A stretch of 64,000 nucleotides of DNA, taken from positions 54,349,787 to 54,413,786 of the forward strand of contig JAVIAB010000073.1 in assembly GCA_032433765.1 (NCBI GenBank), read 5' to 3'. A program made the translations under genes and the position numbers. Shown here one piece after another: positions 10,569 to 19,690 of this stretch (the stretch's first letter is position 1; each line of letters starts with the position of its first letter). The notes below the pieces were generated by a model that was not told the origin of the DNA, searched no databases, and saw only the letters and a program-made list of their open reading frames with translations. The stretch comes from Megaustenia siamemsis (lineage: Eukaryota > Mollusca > Gastropoda > Stylommatophora > Ariophantidae).

Positions 10569-10598
10569 TCGCTCAAATCTGTGTCGTCTATTAATCAC
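9342..10598 (-). CDS. LINE-A reverse transcriptase, 5'-truncated ORF2 (418 codons)
   Basis: The frame encodes the palm and thumb of a LINE reverse transcriptase. DEQAGFRKNRSCADQI is near residue 25 and FIDYEKAFDSLDRRML near 60. RTGVRQGCLLSPFLF follows near 115, and the catalytic FADDIALLSHS is near 165. Then come YLGSNIDKEGG, LLYGCETW and the C-terminal IPVDKEIQRRRWRWIGHTL with KRQRGRPRNSWRR. The endonuclease domain is absent. The first ten or so residues, including the Met, are read from target DNA and from the duplicated site, so this is not the native start. RTE/CR1-type families show this C-terminus; a phylogeny would fix the clade. The product is probably inactive. Confidence 0.9.
   Translation of the reverse strand: MINRRHRFERFLERLKEAIEKHLRDEQAGFRKNRSCADQITTLRIIVEQSLELKSPLYIGFIDYEKAFDSLDRRMLWKLLSHYGIPIKFINLIKTMYEGTKCSVVHEGQLTEAFEIRTGVRQGCLLSPFLFLLAIDWIMKITQNNRNGIQWSLTKQLDDLDFADDIALLSHSHQQMQDKMSILDERSQQLGLKINRDKTNIMRINAVGNNQIKLGEIPLLDVQSYIYLGSNIDKEGGTENDTKIRISKARGAFIALGNIWKSKEIRLNTKIQIFNSNVKSVLLYGCETWRITKLTITKVQTFINGCLRRIKGWKWQDKVTNVELWKCTSQIPVDKEIQRRRWRWIGHTLRKPTESITQQALFWNPQGKRQRGRPRNSWRRQIEAEMKMMGKTWNDLKRIAKNRTTWKVFVEDLCSTGS
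10569..10582. repeat. Target-site duplication of LINE-A copy a (right)
   Basis: Exact repeat of 9312-9325. Confidence 0.9.
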
Positions 10599-11026
10599 GT
10601 AAAGCTTTTACCATACCATAATTTTTTTTTTTTTCAATTCCCCCTCACATTTAGCTTTACTGCAGCTTCGCATTTTTATGCATTCATTTACATTGCTTTG
10701 CATTAAACCCCCCTCCCACTCCCCATGATATAATGTGTAAACATATGTTGGTCTTTAAACTGAAAATAGATGCACATTTGAATTATTTGTGAAAGGTTCG
10801 AAGTGAGAAGTGCGTCAGGAATTTCTACCCAAAATAGCAATCTCTTGTAACGTGCACTCTCAAAATTATTGTTTGTATCAACCACATGAAACACAACTAC
10901 TCATAGTTTTCTTTACTCTTGTGCATTGCTGTTTTAGTCTTTACTTTTCAGAGGCGCCTCGTTTTTTATTTATTGAAATAATTATAAATCAACATTTTGC
11001 AAAATAAATGGCGGACGTGAACTTAC
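10583..11026. other. Intron 3 of gene 2, 5' part
   Basis: It contains a T-run near 10622-10634 and intronic repeat Y. Nothing else is recognised. Confidence 0.4.
10725..10855. repeat. Intronic repeat Y, copy near the 5' end of intron 3
   Basis: Partner of 6290-6415. It lies about 170 bp downstream (gene sense) of exon 3. Confidence 0.7.
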
Positions 11027-11173
11027 CAGGGACTTTCTTCTGACATGTATGGCCGCATCCATTTGACCTGCACTCGTAGCCTTCAGCACACGATCCTCCT
11101 AGAGCACGTATGATGGCGCTATTGCTGCACTCTTCAACACAGATTCCAATAATTTGTCTTTTTTCAACGTTGG
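11027..11173 (-). CDS. Gene 2 exon 3: second Lys-Arg plus WAP-like module
   Basis: The acceptor CTACTCAG precedes 11173 and the donor GTAAGTT begins at 11026. The exon is 147 nt: 2 nt, 48 codons, 1 nt (phase 1 to phase 1). It reads NVEKRQIIGICVEECSN, then GYECRSNGCGHTC. The KR before Q is a candidate furin or prohormone convertase site, and the Gln could cyclise after cleavage. Spacing is C-x3-C-x12-C-x5-C-x4-C-x3-C. It is clearly paralogous to exon 2 and arose by exon duplication. A canonical WAP has eight cysteines; the two missing here are the first one and the second of the CC pair. Confidence 0.82.
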
Positions 11174-11739
11174 CTGAGTAGCAAAGAGAGCAAATTACAG
11201 CATATTAAATGGGTATCATGTAATTTCTAATATTGTAAGAGACTGAAGTATTAAGATTAAACGTGATAAGCCAAACATGTTGAGGTCATGGGAGGCCACA
11301 GCACTTTCTAGTTGATATTATCTTCCTTAACTCAGTGATTCTGATGTCCGCTATTTAATAATTCAACAGACTAGAAAGCGTTCACTAGTGATGAAGCCAC
11401 GCTCGCTTTATCGTTAAACCAGCGATCTAATTACTTCTCCACTGAAGCGCAAGCTAAATTAAAAAAAAAAAAAACCATCAGAAAAAATGTTTGCAATGCA
11501 CAATTACATTATATGCATTATTACAAATTAGCAAGTATATTCTACTGGGATGAAACGCAACGATTTAAGTAAAAGGCTAACGTTGCGCAGCTCTCCGTAA
11601 CTTAAATAACATCTATGAGCAGGTCAACAAAGCGACATTTCGGTAACTGATACAAATATGTCTAATTTGTGATCATATATTTATTTCCGCTACATAAGTT
11701 ATATTCGGCTTACAACTTGGTATCATTAAGTTTTTTAGT

Positions 11740-12060
11740 TATTTGTGGGTTATCAAAACTGCACTCCGACACGTTCATAGGTGCACTGATCTCCTTAGCA
11801 TATCTCGCAGCGTACAGCGACGACCCAAGCTCCGTGTTCGTTGATAAGTCTTCCTATGTGCCCTCTAAGGCTCTCATCTCTGACTGTACCCATCTTAACT
11901 CTCATCGCTTTCATCCGTCATGTGGACTCATGGTTATCAAAGTTCTGTGCCCTGCCCGCATCTCGAGAGTATTAATAACGTGGACCTGATTTATTAGTTG
12001 ACCATCTTCGACGACAGCAAAGCTAGCCACCCTGGCCGCCCTTTCCCCGAGGTATCAATG
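11740..12060 (-). pseudogene. LINE-C remnant: RNase H end and C-terminus
   Basis: It aligns with the LINE-C copy at 19.2-19.7 kb. CTCCGACACGTTCATAGGTG and TTCGTTGATAAGTCTTCCTA lie at one end, and the complement of the DGQ/ADxLA region (GCTAGCCACCCTGGCCGC) at the other. Stops and indels break every frame. Confidence 0.65.
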
Positions 12061-12189
12061 CTACCATGATATTGAATGTTAATTCGTGATAAAAAAAAAA
12101 AAAACTACTACTATTGTTCTACTGCCGATACATCCTCGATTCAATATTATCAATTAATACATCTATAAATAATTGCTAACACTATTTCT

Positions 12190-12604
12190 ACTATTCAATT
12201 CTGACCTATGGAAGCGAATCAAGGACAGTAGACAAACAAATGAAAAGACGATTAGAGGCCACAGAGATGGGATTTCTCAGAAGAATGTTGAAAGTTCCCT
12301 GGACAGCTAAATAGACCAATGAAGAAGTTCTCTAAGAGTCCAACACAAAAAGGAAGCTCTTAAAAACAGCAGAAAGAAGCAATCAACATTTTTCGGGCAC
12401 ATCATGAGAAGAGGAAAGTTGGAATACTTGGTTACAACTGGCAAAATAAAAGGAAAGAGAGATCGCGGACGACAAAGAGAGACAATACTGGATAGTTTGG
12501 TGTCATGGCATGGAAAACAGTCAACAGCAGAACTGATACGATGCACTGTAGATAGAAGATTGCGGAAGGACATGCTCGCCTACGCCAACCGGTATGGGAC
12601 ATGA
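12190..12604 (+). pseudogene. LINE-B remnant: C-terminal ORF2
   Basis: The order of peptides is LTYGSESRTVD, KRRLEATEMGFLRRMLKVPW, then in a shifted frame NQHFSGHIMRRGKLEYLVTT and GKIKGKRDRGRQRETILDSL, ending RKDMLAYANRYGT plus stop. This is the usual tail of a LINE ORF2 (RRMLK.PW, GH.MRR, KIxGxRxRGR). A frame change and a stop at the TAG near 12311 inactivate it. It lies in intron 2 of gene 2. Confidence 0.8.
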
Positions 12605-12934
12605 TGATGATTTCTGCTATTGGTGGAACTCTTCAAGTCACTAAAACTGGAATTGTAAGTGTAGAACATGTAAGTGTTCTTTAACAAGGAAAGTCTCACT
12701 GAATGATAACTATCTGTTTCCGTCAAGTACTTTTAATTTTTTGTTGGCATGTGTGGCAAGCAGAACACTGGCCATGGTCAGGAAAACAAAGACTTGATCA
12801 CAGTCACCTGCCAACATCGTAAGAACCTTTTAAGGACGTTGGGATCACGGTCTTCGCTAGTGATACGGAGTTTGCGCACCTGAGAAGAAACCAATTTCAT
12901 CTCTTCACTGGTGTGTGACTGGCGTGCTCATACA

Positions 12935-13686
12935 GGTGAACGTGGCTGGTGAACGTGGCTGGTGAACGTGGCTGGTAATCGTGGCAGGTGGACGTGGCTG
13001 GTGAACGTGGCTGGTGAACGTGGCTGGTGAATGTGGCTGGTGAACGTGGCTGGTGAATGTGGCTGGTGGACGTGGCTGGTGAATGTGGCTGGTGAATGTG
13101 GCTGGTGGACGTGGCTGGTGAACGTGGCTGGTGAACGTGGCTGGTGAATGTGGCTGGTGAACGTGGCTGGTGAATGTGGCTGGTGGACGTGGCTGGTGAA
13201 TGTGGCTGGTGAATGTGGCTGGTGGACGTGGCTGGTGAACGGGGCTGGTGAACGTGGCTGGTGAATGTGGCTGGTGGACGTGGCTGGTGAATGTGGCTGG
13301 TGGACGTGGCTGGTGAATGTGGCTGGTGAACGTGGCAGGTGGACGTGGCTGGTGAACGTGGCTGGTGAACGTGGCTGGTGAATGTGGCTGGTGGACGTGG
13401 CTGGTGAATGTGGCTGGTGAATGTGGCTGATGGACGTGGCTGGTGAATGTGGCTGATGAATGTGGCTGGTGAATGTGGCTGATGAACGTGGCTGGTGAAT
13501 GTGGCTGATGAATGTGGCTGATGAACGTGTCTGATGAACGTGGCTGGTGAATGTGGCTGGTGAATGTGGCTGATGAACGTGGCTGGTGAATGTGGCTGAT
13601 GAACGTGGCTGGTGAATGTGGCTGGTGAATGTGGCTGGTGAATGTGGCTGGTGAACGTGGCTGATGAACGTGTCTGATGAACGTGG
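12935..13686. repeat. 13-bp minisatellite, about 58 units
   Basis: The unit is CTGGTGAACGTGG with variants AATGTGG, GACGTGG and CTGATGAA. Because 13 is not divisible by three, each frame cycles through the same 39-nt peptide repeat, so all minus-strand frames stay open over 260-280 codons (HQPHSPATFTS type). It lies in intron 2 of gene 2. Confidence 0.93.
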
Positions 13687-13764
13687 TGAATAGGGGATCT
13701 GTCCGTTGTCCAATAAAAATGATCTGTCGAAAAAACTAAACTAAACAAACATTTTATTGCACTT

Positions 13765-13766
13765 TA

Positions 13767-13798
<32 letters not shown>

Positions 13799-13799
13799 T

Positions 13800-13838
<39 letters not shown>
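13765..13838. repeat. (CT)n microsatellite
   Basis: A CT-rich run interrupted by a short C-run at 13800-13807. It lies within intron 2 of gene 2, about 80 bp from exon 2. Confidence 0.9.
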
Positions 13839-13841
<3 letters not shown>

Positions 13842-13920
13842 CCACAGCACAGACTATATAAATTATGTACTTTAAACAGTTAAAAAGATGTCAATGAAAG
13901 TATATCAAGAGAGAACTTAC

Positions 13921-14064
13921 CAGTGTCTTTTTGACAGGTATGACCACAGCCGTTAGACCTGCACACATAGCCTGCTGGACATGACCCGATTCCTAGAGCA
14001 CTTATGGCAACGTTGTTGCTACATTCTTCAACACAGATTCCAATTTGTCTTTTGTCGACCTGAC
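13921..14064 (-). CDS. Gene 2 exon 2: first Lys-Arg plus WAP-like module
   Basis: The acceptor is CTAATTTTAG before 14064 and the donor GTAAGTT starts at 13920. The exon is 144 nt: 2 nt, 47 codons, 1 nt. It reads QVDKRQIGICVEECSNN, then CPAGYVCRSNGCGHTC. The spacing is C-x3-C-x13-C-x5-C-x4-C-x3-C, and the C-terminal half matches the WAP pattern position by position, with Arg where the second cysteine of the CC pair should be. Joined to exon 1, the Lys-Arg falls just after the signal peptide, so a very short propeptide is predicted. A secreted, disulfide-bonded peptide is likely. Confidence 0.83.
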
Positions 14065-14154
14065 CTAAAATTAGAAACGAAAATATAATGTAGAGTTAGC
14101 AAATAATAATAACATTATGAATAAATTATAATACAATGTAAAGGTTCCTTCCAA

Positions 14155-14368
14155 GACTTGAGAGACGTATGGGGAATATGGTGTTAGTTAATGGGTGACA
14201 TGGTCTGTATCACGCCAGGGCTGCCTTTACTTCCCAGAAAAAATCTCTGCTAATATATTTTAGAGGCTGGGTGAACCTCGGAGCCTTGTCTGTCAGAAAA
14301 AATCAACAGTTTCTGTGAATCGAGCCCGGACCATTGTAATCAGGAAACAAGCACATTCAACACTCAGC
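14155..14368 (-). mobile_element. SINE-A copy, old and degenerate
   Basis: It keeps GACGTATGGGGAATATGGTGTTAG, GAGGCTGGGTGAACC and a diverged B-box region. It shows more substitutions and small insertions than any other copy here. Confidence 0.6.
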
Positions 14369-14370
14369 CA

Positions 14371-14690
14371 AGGGAGGCCTCGTTAGACTAGTTGGGAAAA
14401 CCACCACACTAGATACCGACGTTTGGACAACTTGTATTTGACTCCCGCTGGAAGCAACGGGATTTATACTCGTACTAAAAAAAAATAAAAATACCTCTGC
14501 TGTCCACCCAGGCGCTGGCAGATACGGGTACATGGTTCATACTATGGGTAGGTGTGAAATGGCGCCTAGCTCGTGATTTACTATGCTTGAGGCGAAGCTA
14601 GACAGGAGTCTCCGAATATTTCTGAATAGGCAGGCGAGCACATACAGATTTACACCAGCGTGCCAAGACGCCGATTTAAGTCTCATACAT
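14371..14690 (+). mobile_element. SINE-B copy, diverged
   Basis: It aligns end to end with 1912-2226: GGCCTCGTTAGACTAGTTGG, AACCACCACACTAGATACCG, and the ending CAAGACGCCGATTTAAGTCTC. It lies in intron 1 of gene 2. Confidence 0.7.
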
Positions 14691-14995
14691 TAACTAAGGC
14701 ACGGAGTATCCTAAAACATTATATATTTAGAATAAATTGGTATTAAATTTAGAATACAAAATAATTTTAAAATAGTTTTTTCTTCTTCTGTTCATTTTAA
14801 TTGTCTGTTATTGATTACAAAAAAAAAAAAAAAAACGGCCAATCTAAACGTTTTGTGGAATCTTGTAATCAACAAGTTCATCCATTTTGTACGATCTGTC
14901 CCTATTATATTTTTCATACAAGGTTGGACAAGTCTGACCCATGTTCTTCATTTCTTTTTCACTGTTCTCAGCTAAGCTGTCCTTTGGTTAGATTT
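14691..14995. other. Intron 1 of gene 2, AT-rich
   Basis: It contains an A-run near 14819-14835. Nothing else is recognised. Confidence 0.4.
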
Positions 14996-15597
14996 TGATC
15001 CATTGAGCATGTTCTGTAGGTTAGATTTAGATCCATTGAGCATGTTCTGTAGGTTAGATTTAAATCCATTGAGCATGTTTTGTAGGTTAGATTTAAATCT
15101 ATTGAGCATGTTCTGTAGGTTAGATTTTGATCCATTGAGCATGTTCTGTAGGTTAGATTTAGCTCCATTGAGCATGTTCTGTAGGTTAGATTTAGATCCA
15201 TTGAGCATGTTCTGTAGGTTAGATTTAGATCCATTGAGCATGTTCTGTAGGTTAGATTTAAATCCATTGAGCATGTTCTGTAGGTTAGATTTAGATCCAT
15301 TGAGCATGTTCTGTAGGTTAGATTTAGATCCATTGAGCATGTTCTGTAGGTTAGATTTAAATCCATTGAGCATGTTCTGTAGGTTAGATTTAGATCCATT
15401 GAGCATGTTCTGTAGGTTAGATTTAGCTCCATTGAGCATCTTCTGTAGGTTAGATTTAAATCCATTGAGCATGTTCTGTAGGTTAGATTTAAATCCATTG
15501 AGCATGTTCTGTAGGTTAGATTTAGCTCCATTGAGCATGTTCTGTAGGTTAGATTTAGCTCCATTGAGCATGTTCTGTAGGTTAGATTTAGCTCCAT
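14996..15597. repeat. 33-bp minisatellite, about 18 units
   Basis: The unit joins TTGAGCATGTTCTGTAGG to TTAGATTTAGATCCA. The one variable position alternates between AGATCC, AAATCC and AGCTCC. The 33-bp period gives an 11-residue repeat in every frame and long spurious frames on both strands. It lies in intron 1 of gene 2. Confidence 0.95.
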
Positions 15598-16215
15598 TAT
15601 AGTTCCATAATAACGTGGAGCACACGATCTAATGTTCCTAACAGTTAATCTTTTTTATTTCATTCATGGGTCCTTTGAATTTTCTTTTAGTTACTGGTTT
15701 TGTTCGGTAAAATTTTCGTTTGGACTTTAATCAGAAATGTTTCAAAATATCTATTTTTACTTTATACACTTATTATAATGCACTAATGATTTATTATAAT
15801 GGTGTCTTGGTTCAGCGTTCAAAACATTACCATTATAGTGTCTATTGTTACTGAAACCAGTAAATGATTATTCGTTATTCTGCATCTTTTAAATAGAGAG
15901 ACAGAGATAGGGAGAGCGATATAGAGAGGGAGTGAGAGTGAGTGTGTGTTCCAATCAACTCGTCCCACTGTTTCAAATGTTGATACATTGTACTAAATAC
16001 TTTCTATCTATCTATTTACCTTTGGAGCCACTGCCGCCCCATCGTTATTCTGCATTTTTTTAAAGTCCTACCAATATAGACGACCACAAATGTTTGTCCA
16101 CGGTAATCAGTCTTTGCCACGATGGCATATTTACAGTATAAGTTTATGGAATGAAAACAGATGAATAGACTGAGGTAAATATTCAGAAATAATAAAAACA
16201 GATATTACATTGTAC
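15598..16215. other. Intron 1 of gene 2, 5' part
   Basis: AT-rich sequence with GAGA-rich and GTGT-rich patches near 15895-15950. No gene or named repeat is seen. Confidence 0.35.
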
Positions 16216-16264
16216 CTTGAACAATTGCCAGAAATGCAAAACAGAGAAGTGCTGCCCACATCAT
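16216..16264 (-). CDS. Gene 2 exon 1: start codon and signal peptide
   Basis: Tandem ATG codons at 16264 and 16261 begin MMWAALLCFAFLAIVQ, a textbook hydrophobic signal peptide. The donor GTACAATG begins at 16215. The exon supplies 16 codons plus 1 nt (phase 1), which fits the 2-nt lead of exon 2. A Gly at the junction makes a plausible signal-peptidase site. The 5' UTR would be about 50 nt if transcription starts some 30 bp after the TATA box. Confidence 0.85.
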
Positions 16265-16345
16265 GTTTGTATTTTATTTCCAGAAGTCAGCAACTTGACC
16301 ACTCTTAGACTGTAGCACTTTTAGTTCTCTGATCTGTAGTAAAGC

Positions 16346-16352
16346 TTTTATA
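16346..16352 (-). promoter_or_regulatory. TATA box of gene 2
   Basis: CTATAAAAGC on the minus strand, 82-88 bp upstream of the first ATG of the signal-peptide exon. No CpG-rich region is seen nearby. Confidence 0.65.
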
Positions 16353-16747
16353 GGAACAGTCTGAACCGCTATCACTGATAAGGACATGTGATGGACGTCA
16401 CGAACCATCGTGACCAGCTATTACAGGCAGGTAATTACACTTATTAATTTATAGCTTTTGTTAAGATTATGTCTGATAGATATTTGACGAGGGTTATCAC
16501 GTGTGATGACCTCTTGCATTACGGAATTTGTTGCATTAGCACTTTAACCTTTTTTTTTTTTTTTGTTATCCATCATTCTATGTGACAAAACTGCTGCTCG
16601 CTTTCATTGAGGTAGGTACACAGGAGAACACAACGATCCCTAAATGACGGATATCTAATATTGATGTCGTGAAGTAGGGTTATGTTATATTATGTTGTTA
16701 TGTATTCTTGTTCTTTCTTTATTTTTGACTATGCGGTAAGAACAGGA
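16353..16747. other. Upstream region of gene 2
   Basis: AT-rich, with a T-run at about 16550-16565. No element is recognised beyond the TATA box. Confidence 0.35.
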
Positions 16748-16800
16748 AAATGGAATATGTCATGACAACAGGAAGAATAGAGGGAAGAGTAGAGAACAGT
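16748..16800 (+). pseudogene. LINE-B scrap
   Basis: It reads KMEYVMTTGRIEGRVE, matching the QLEYILTTGKIEGRRD part of the LINE-B C-terminus at 27.7 kb. Confidence 0.45.
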
Positions 16801-17227
16801 TTCATGATTTAATTAATTTCTATATGTTCCTACGATGTTGTCTCTCTACTCCTGCCACGTTTATTCCCAGTATCTTACAGTCACACGATTTGATCACTTT
16901 CTAGATGTTCCTTCAATACTGTCTCTCTACTCGTGCCACGTTTACTCCCAACACTCTCATGACTATAGTCATATAAACTCTTATACTCTCATCGAAACAA
17001 AAAATATTTGTCTTGAATTATTTCTTCCTAGCACTGAACTAATTTGGTCACATTAGTTGTAATCGGATATGATATCTCAGATCTCTCCATTCATATTTTT
17101 ATTTTAATGTTCTCCGCATTTCTAGTTCCGCTATTTCAATACATCTTTCACCGACATGAACATTCTAGAGTCGGAGTGCCAGTGAGTGTCCTGAGGGGCG
17201 GTTATCAAAATGCTCTTAGATACGCAA
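16801..17227. other. Intergenic stretch with a short direct repeat
   Basis: GTCTCTCTACTCxTGCCACG and its flanking sequence occur twice (about 16840-16870 and 16920-16950). Nothing else is recognised. Confidence 0.4.
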
Positions 17228-17557
17228 CATTTTTTTTTCGTTCGCCAGCTTTTACCTCTGACGAAGTTCCTAGAAACTATGAACTGAATTTTGCGTGTTA
17301 ATCCATTTTTCCCTGGCAGCAGTGTGCACAGGGGTCCCTCGCCGCACAGGCAAATAACTCCGACATCGGAGGTCCTCATATTTTTTTCGTCCATGAGTAA
17401 TTGACGTTTCAAGCCGGGCCTCGCTGCTGAGACTAGGGGTGGTTGCCGCAGAGAGAAATCATAAACAAAAGTGTAGCTGGGATTTGAACCCACAACCTCT
17501 CTGTCTCGAGGCCGGCGTCTTGCCTCGAGACCAACCACATCATCCATTGAATAAGGT
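17228..17557 (-). mobile_element. SINE-C copy, tRNA-derived, full length
   Basis: On the minus strand the head reads TGTGGTTGGTCTCGAGGCAA with B-box GGTTCAAATCCC. The body carries GAGGCCCGGCTTGAAACGTC and GGACCCCTGTGCACAC and ends in GAGGTAAAAGCTGGCGAACG plus an A-run. It matches 28702-29046 closely. The long minus-strand frame through it is a SINE read-through. Confidence 0.85.
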
Positions 17558-17787
17558 AATTCTGACAGAAAAATGATGGACACTAACGCCATGTTTCCCA
17601 TATACTACTAGAGCGTCATATATTCCTTTTCTCAAAAGTTAAATGTAGCCACGGCCTTTGGAGCCCGGCACCGGAACTTTCATGTGCACTGGGACCTGCA
17701 TCCGGAAAATGTTCATGTTTTGTGACTTTTCTCCCGCTTTTAATTTCTGCATTTTCTGCTTTAAAAAAAGTATAGGTCAATGGGGTA

Positions 17788-18080
17788 CTGGCCAGCTTTC
17801 CTACACCCGAGTAACATCACAGTCTGCTCTATCAAGTCAAGACTGGCCGGCTTTCCTACACCCGAGTAACATCACAGTCTGCTCTATCAAGTCAAGACTG
17901 GCCGGCTTTCCTATACCCGAGTAACATCACAGTCTGCTCTATCAAGTCAAGACTGGCCGGCTTTCCTATACCCGAGTAACATCACAGTCTGCTCTATCAA
18001 GTCAAGACTGGCCAGTCTTCCTACACATCACAGTCTGCTCTATCAAGTCAAGACTGGCCAGTCTTCCTACACACCACAGG
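17788..18080. repeat. 55-bp minisatellite, about five units
   Basis: Units start TGGCCGGCTTTCCTACACCC and end TCTATCAAGTCAAGAC. The last two units are shortened by loss of the CCCGAGTAA part. Confidence 0.9.
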
Positions 18081-18454
18081 TGCTGAAGACGGAGGCAACT
18101 TGAGATGGACACTTAGGCAGGTGCAGTGCCGAGTCTTCAGCCTCGAAAGGGCCAAACCACTGTTATTGAATGTCCTTCTCAAACTCCCCGTAGAGCAAGG
18201 ATGCACAATAATAGATCTACTGGCCAATAAAAACTAAGATCATTCAAAATAATGCACAGGAATGCTGAATGCCTGAACAGCAAAAATAGATGTTTGTAGT
18301 AAAAAGATATAATTGGAAAATATCCTTCATCTGAAGAACAAATAAGAAAATGCTGCTTGCAGAATAGTACACCGAAAAAACCCAACGCCTCTGCAAAAAT
18401 AATAAAAAACCAGTATAATTTATACAAGAAACGATAATGCAGATATAGGCAATC
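18081..18454. other. Intergenic stretch, nothing recognised
   Basis: The minus-strand 98-125-codon frames over 18179-18556 begin in a LINE-B scrap and run on in AT-rich DNA by chance. Confidence 0.4.
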
Positions 18455-18660
18455 ATCATTAAACACCATTTTATTATTTCTGTTGTTGGCCTTCTGCCAA
18501 ACCATTCTCTTAAGCTGTCTGTTATTTGTTCTCTTTGCAACCCTTTTCTCCCTCAATTTTCTCAGTTGTCCAATATATTCCAGCTGTTCCTTTTTAACTG
18601 CATTACCTAAAAATTATGATTATTTTCTACTAATAGTGGAAACTAATTCTCTGTTTGTAT
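18455..18660 (-). pseudogene. LINE-B remnant
   Basis: Pieces of the LINE-B tail are visible in successive frames. The sequence equivalent to QLEYI, then EKIEG, then ITDSLREWFGRRPTTEII lies between 18660 and 18480. It is short and frame-broken. Confidence 0.6.
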
Positions 18661-19190
18661 TGGCCTATATAGATAATACTGCAGGCGATTGAAAGATAGG
18701 TAGATAGCATACATGTAAGAGTATGTCAGAGCTCATGTAGTAATATTTTCCTGATAAAAGTACAATTCTTTCTTGAACTCAATATTACCAGTCAGTGTAG
18801 TCACGTTTCTGTTTCTAGAAAACTCTGATCTGTACCTTCTTTGTAACATCAGAATGAAAGAATTTAGTTTTCGACCATCAAAATATGATCCAAATATTTG
18901 ATTAACAAAGAAGAACATTTTTATTATATTTACTTTCCTCCGACACGCTACCTTCTCTGTCTATTTTTCACTAATTATAAGTGAGTTCATCACATTGTAC
19001 GTTATTGAGCGCCTTATATATTGGAAGTCATGAAATGCGTGGTTGAAATAGAGTTGGCCACGACCTTTACTAAATAACAATACCTTAATTTTATAATATG
19101 TTTGTGAACTGTATTATATTTTTGTGTGTGTTTGTGCGTGTGTGTTTGTGCGTGTGTGTTTTTTGTGTGTGCGCGTGTGTGTAGCAGTAT
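18661..19190. other. Intergenic stretch with (TG)n patch
   Basis: A TG-rich microsatellite lies at about 19120-19183. Nothing else is supported. Confidence 0.5.
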
Positions 19191-19194
19191 TTTT

Positions 19195-19690
19195 CTTATT
19201 GACTTATTGAGTTATATTATCATTGCACTCCGAACATGTTCATAGGTTTTCAAATCCCCTCCTCAGCAAGACTCGAAGTGTCCAGCCACTGACGACTCCA
19301 GTTCTGTGTTGCTTGATATGTCTTCTTATACGCCCACTAAGTTTCTCGTTTCTGGCTGTGCCCATCTTAACTCCCATCTCTTTTATCCGAAGCAGTGACG
19401 TGGACTTATGGTTGTTGAAGTTCTGTGCCCCTCCCACATCTCTTAGGGCATTGATGACGTCCCCCCCCCCCCCACCCGATCCATTGATTGACCGTCTTTA
19501 ACAACAGCGCACCTAGCCAACATATCGGCTCTTTCATTTCCCCATACTCCCGCATGTCCAGGGACGTAGACAAAGGTGACCTGACGTATTTTTGTATTTT
19601 TCTTAATTTGTTGAAATGACTAGACTACGATTTCTCGTTCTGTTAATCGCTGCCTTGGACAGTGAGCTATCACAGGATTACTCTTACAAC
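19195..19690 (-). pseudogene. LINE-C remnant: RNase H end plus C-terminus
   Basis: In the minus sense the order is VTFVYVPGHAGVWGNERAD, then MLARCAVVKDGQSMD, then MGVKMGTARNEKLSGRI and SGWTLRVLLRRG. The first peptide is the conserved C-terminal motif of LINE-encoded RNase H. A C-run near 19460-19471 disturbs the frame. This copy shows that the C-terminal peptide at 3.1 kb belongs to an RNase H-bearing LINE. Confidence 0.82.

Larger units (their letters stand above)
5938..16352 (-). other. Gene 2 locus: secreted WAP-like cysteine-rich precursor (gene span, 3' end open)
   Basis: Four exons are supported: 16264-16216, 14064-13921, 11173-11027 and 6028-5938. They follow a TATA box at 16352-16346. 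Junction phases agree throughout (1, 1, 1, then exon 4 ends in phase 2). The product would be a signal peptide followed by two copies of a Lys-Arg site plus six-cysteine module, and then a third, shorter six-cysteine module. The final exon is not found. By resemblance to WAP domains it may inhibit serine proteases or be antimicrobial, but the function is an inference. The introns carry SINE, LINE and minisatellite insertions. Confidence 0.75.

Noticed and set aside
12897..13748. 283-codon His/Pro/Ser-rich frame on the minus strand
   Set aside because: Read-through of a 13-bp repeat in an intron of gene 2. All minus-strand frames give the same peptide repeat, so openness carries no information.
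14968..15625. 199-217-codon repetitive frames on both strands
   Set aside because: Products of the 33-bp minisatellite. No splice or promoter context.
17131..17601. 156-codon minus-strand frame that looks protein-like, with a related 108-codon frame at 28722-29048
   Set aside because: Both are the same SINE-C read in one frame. The shared peptide reflects a shared repeat, with tRNA promoter boxes at the 5' end.
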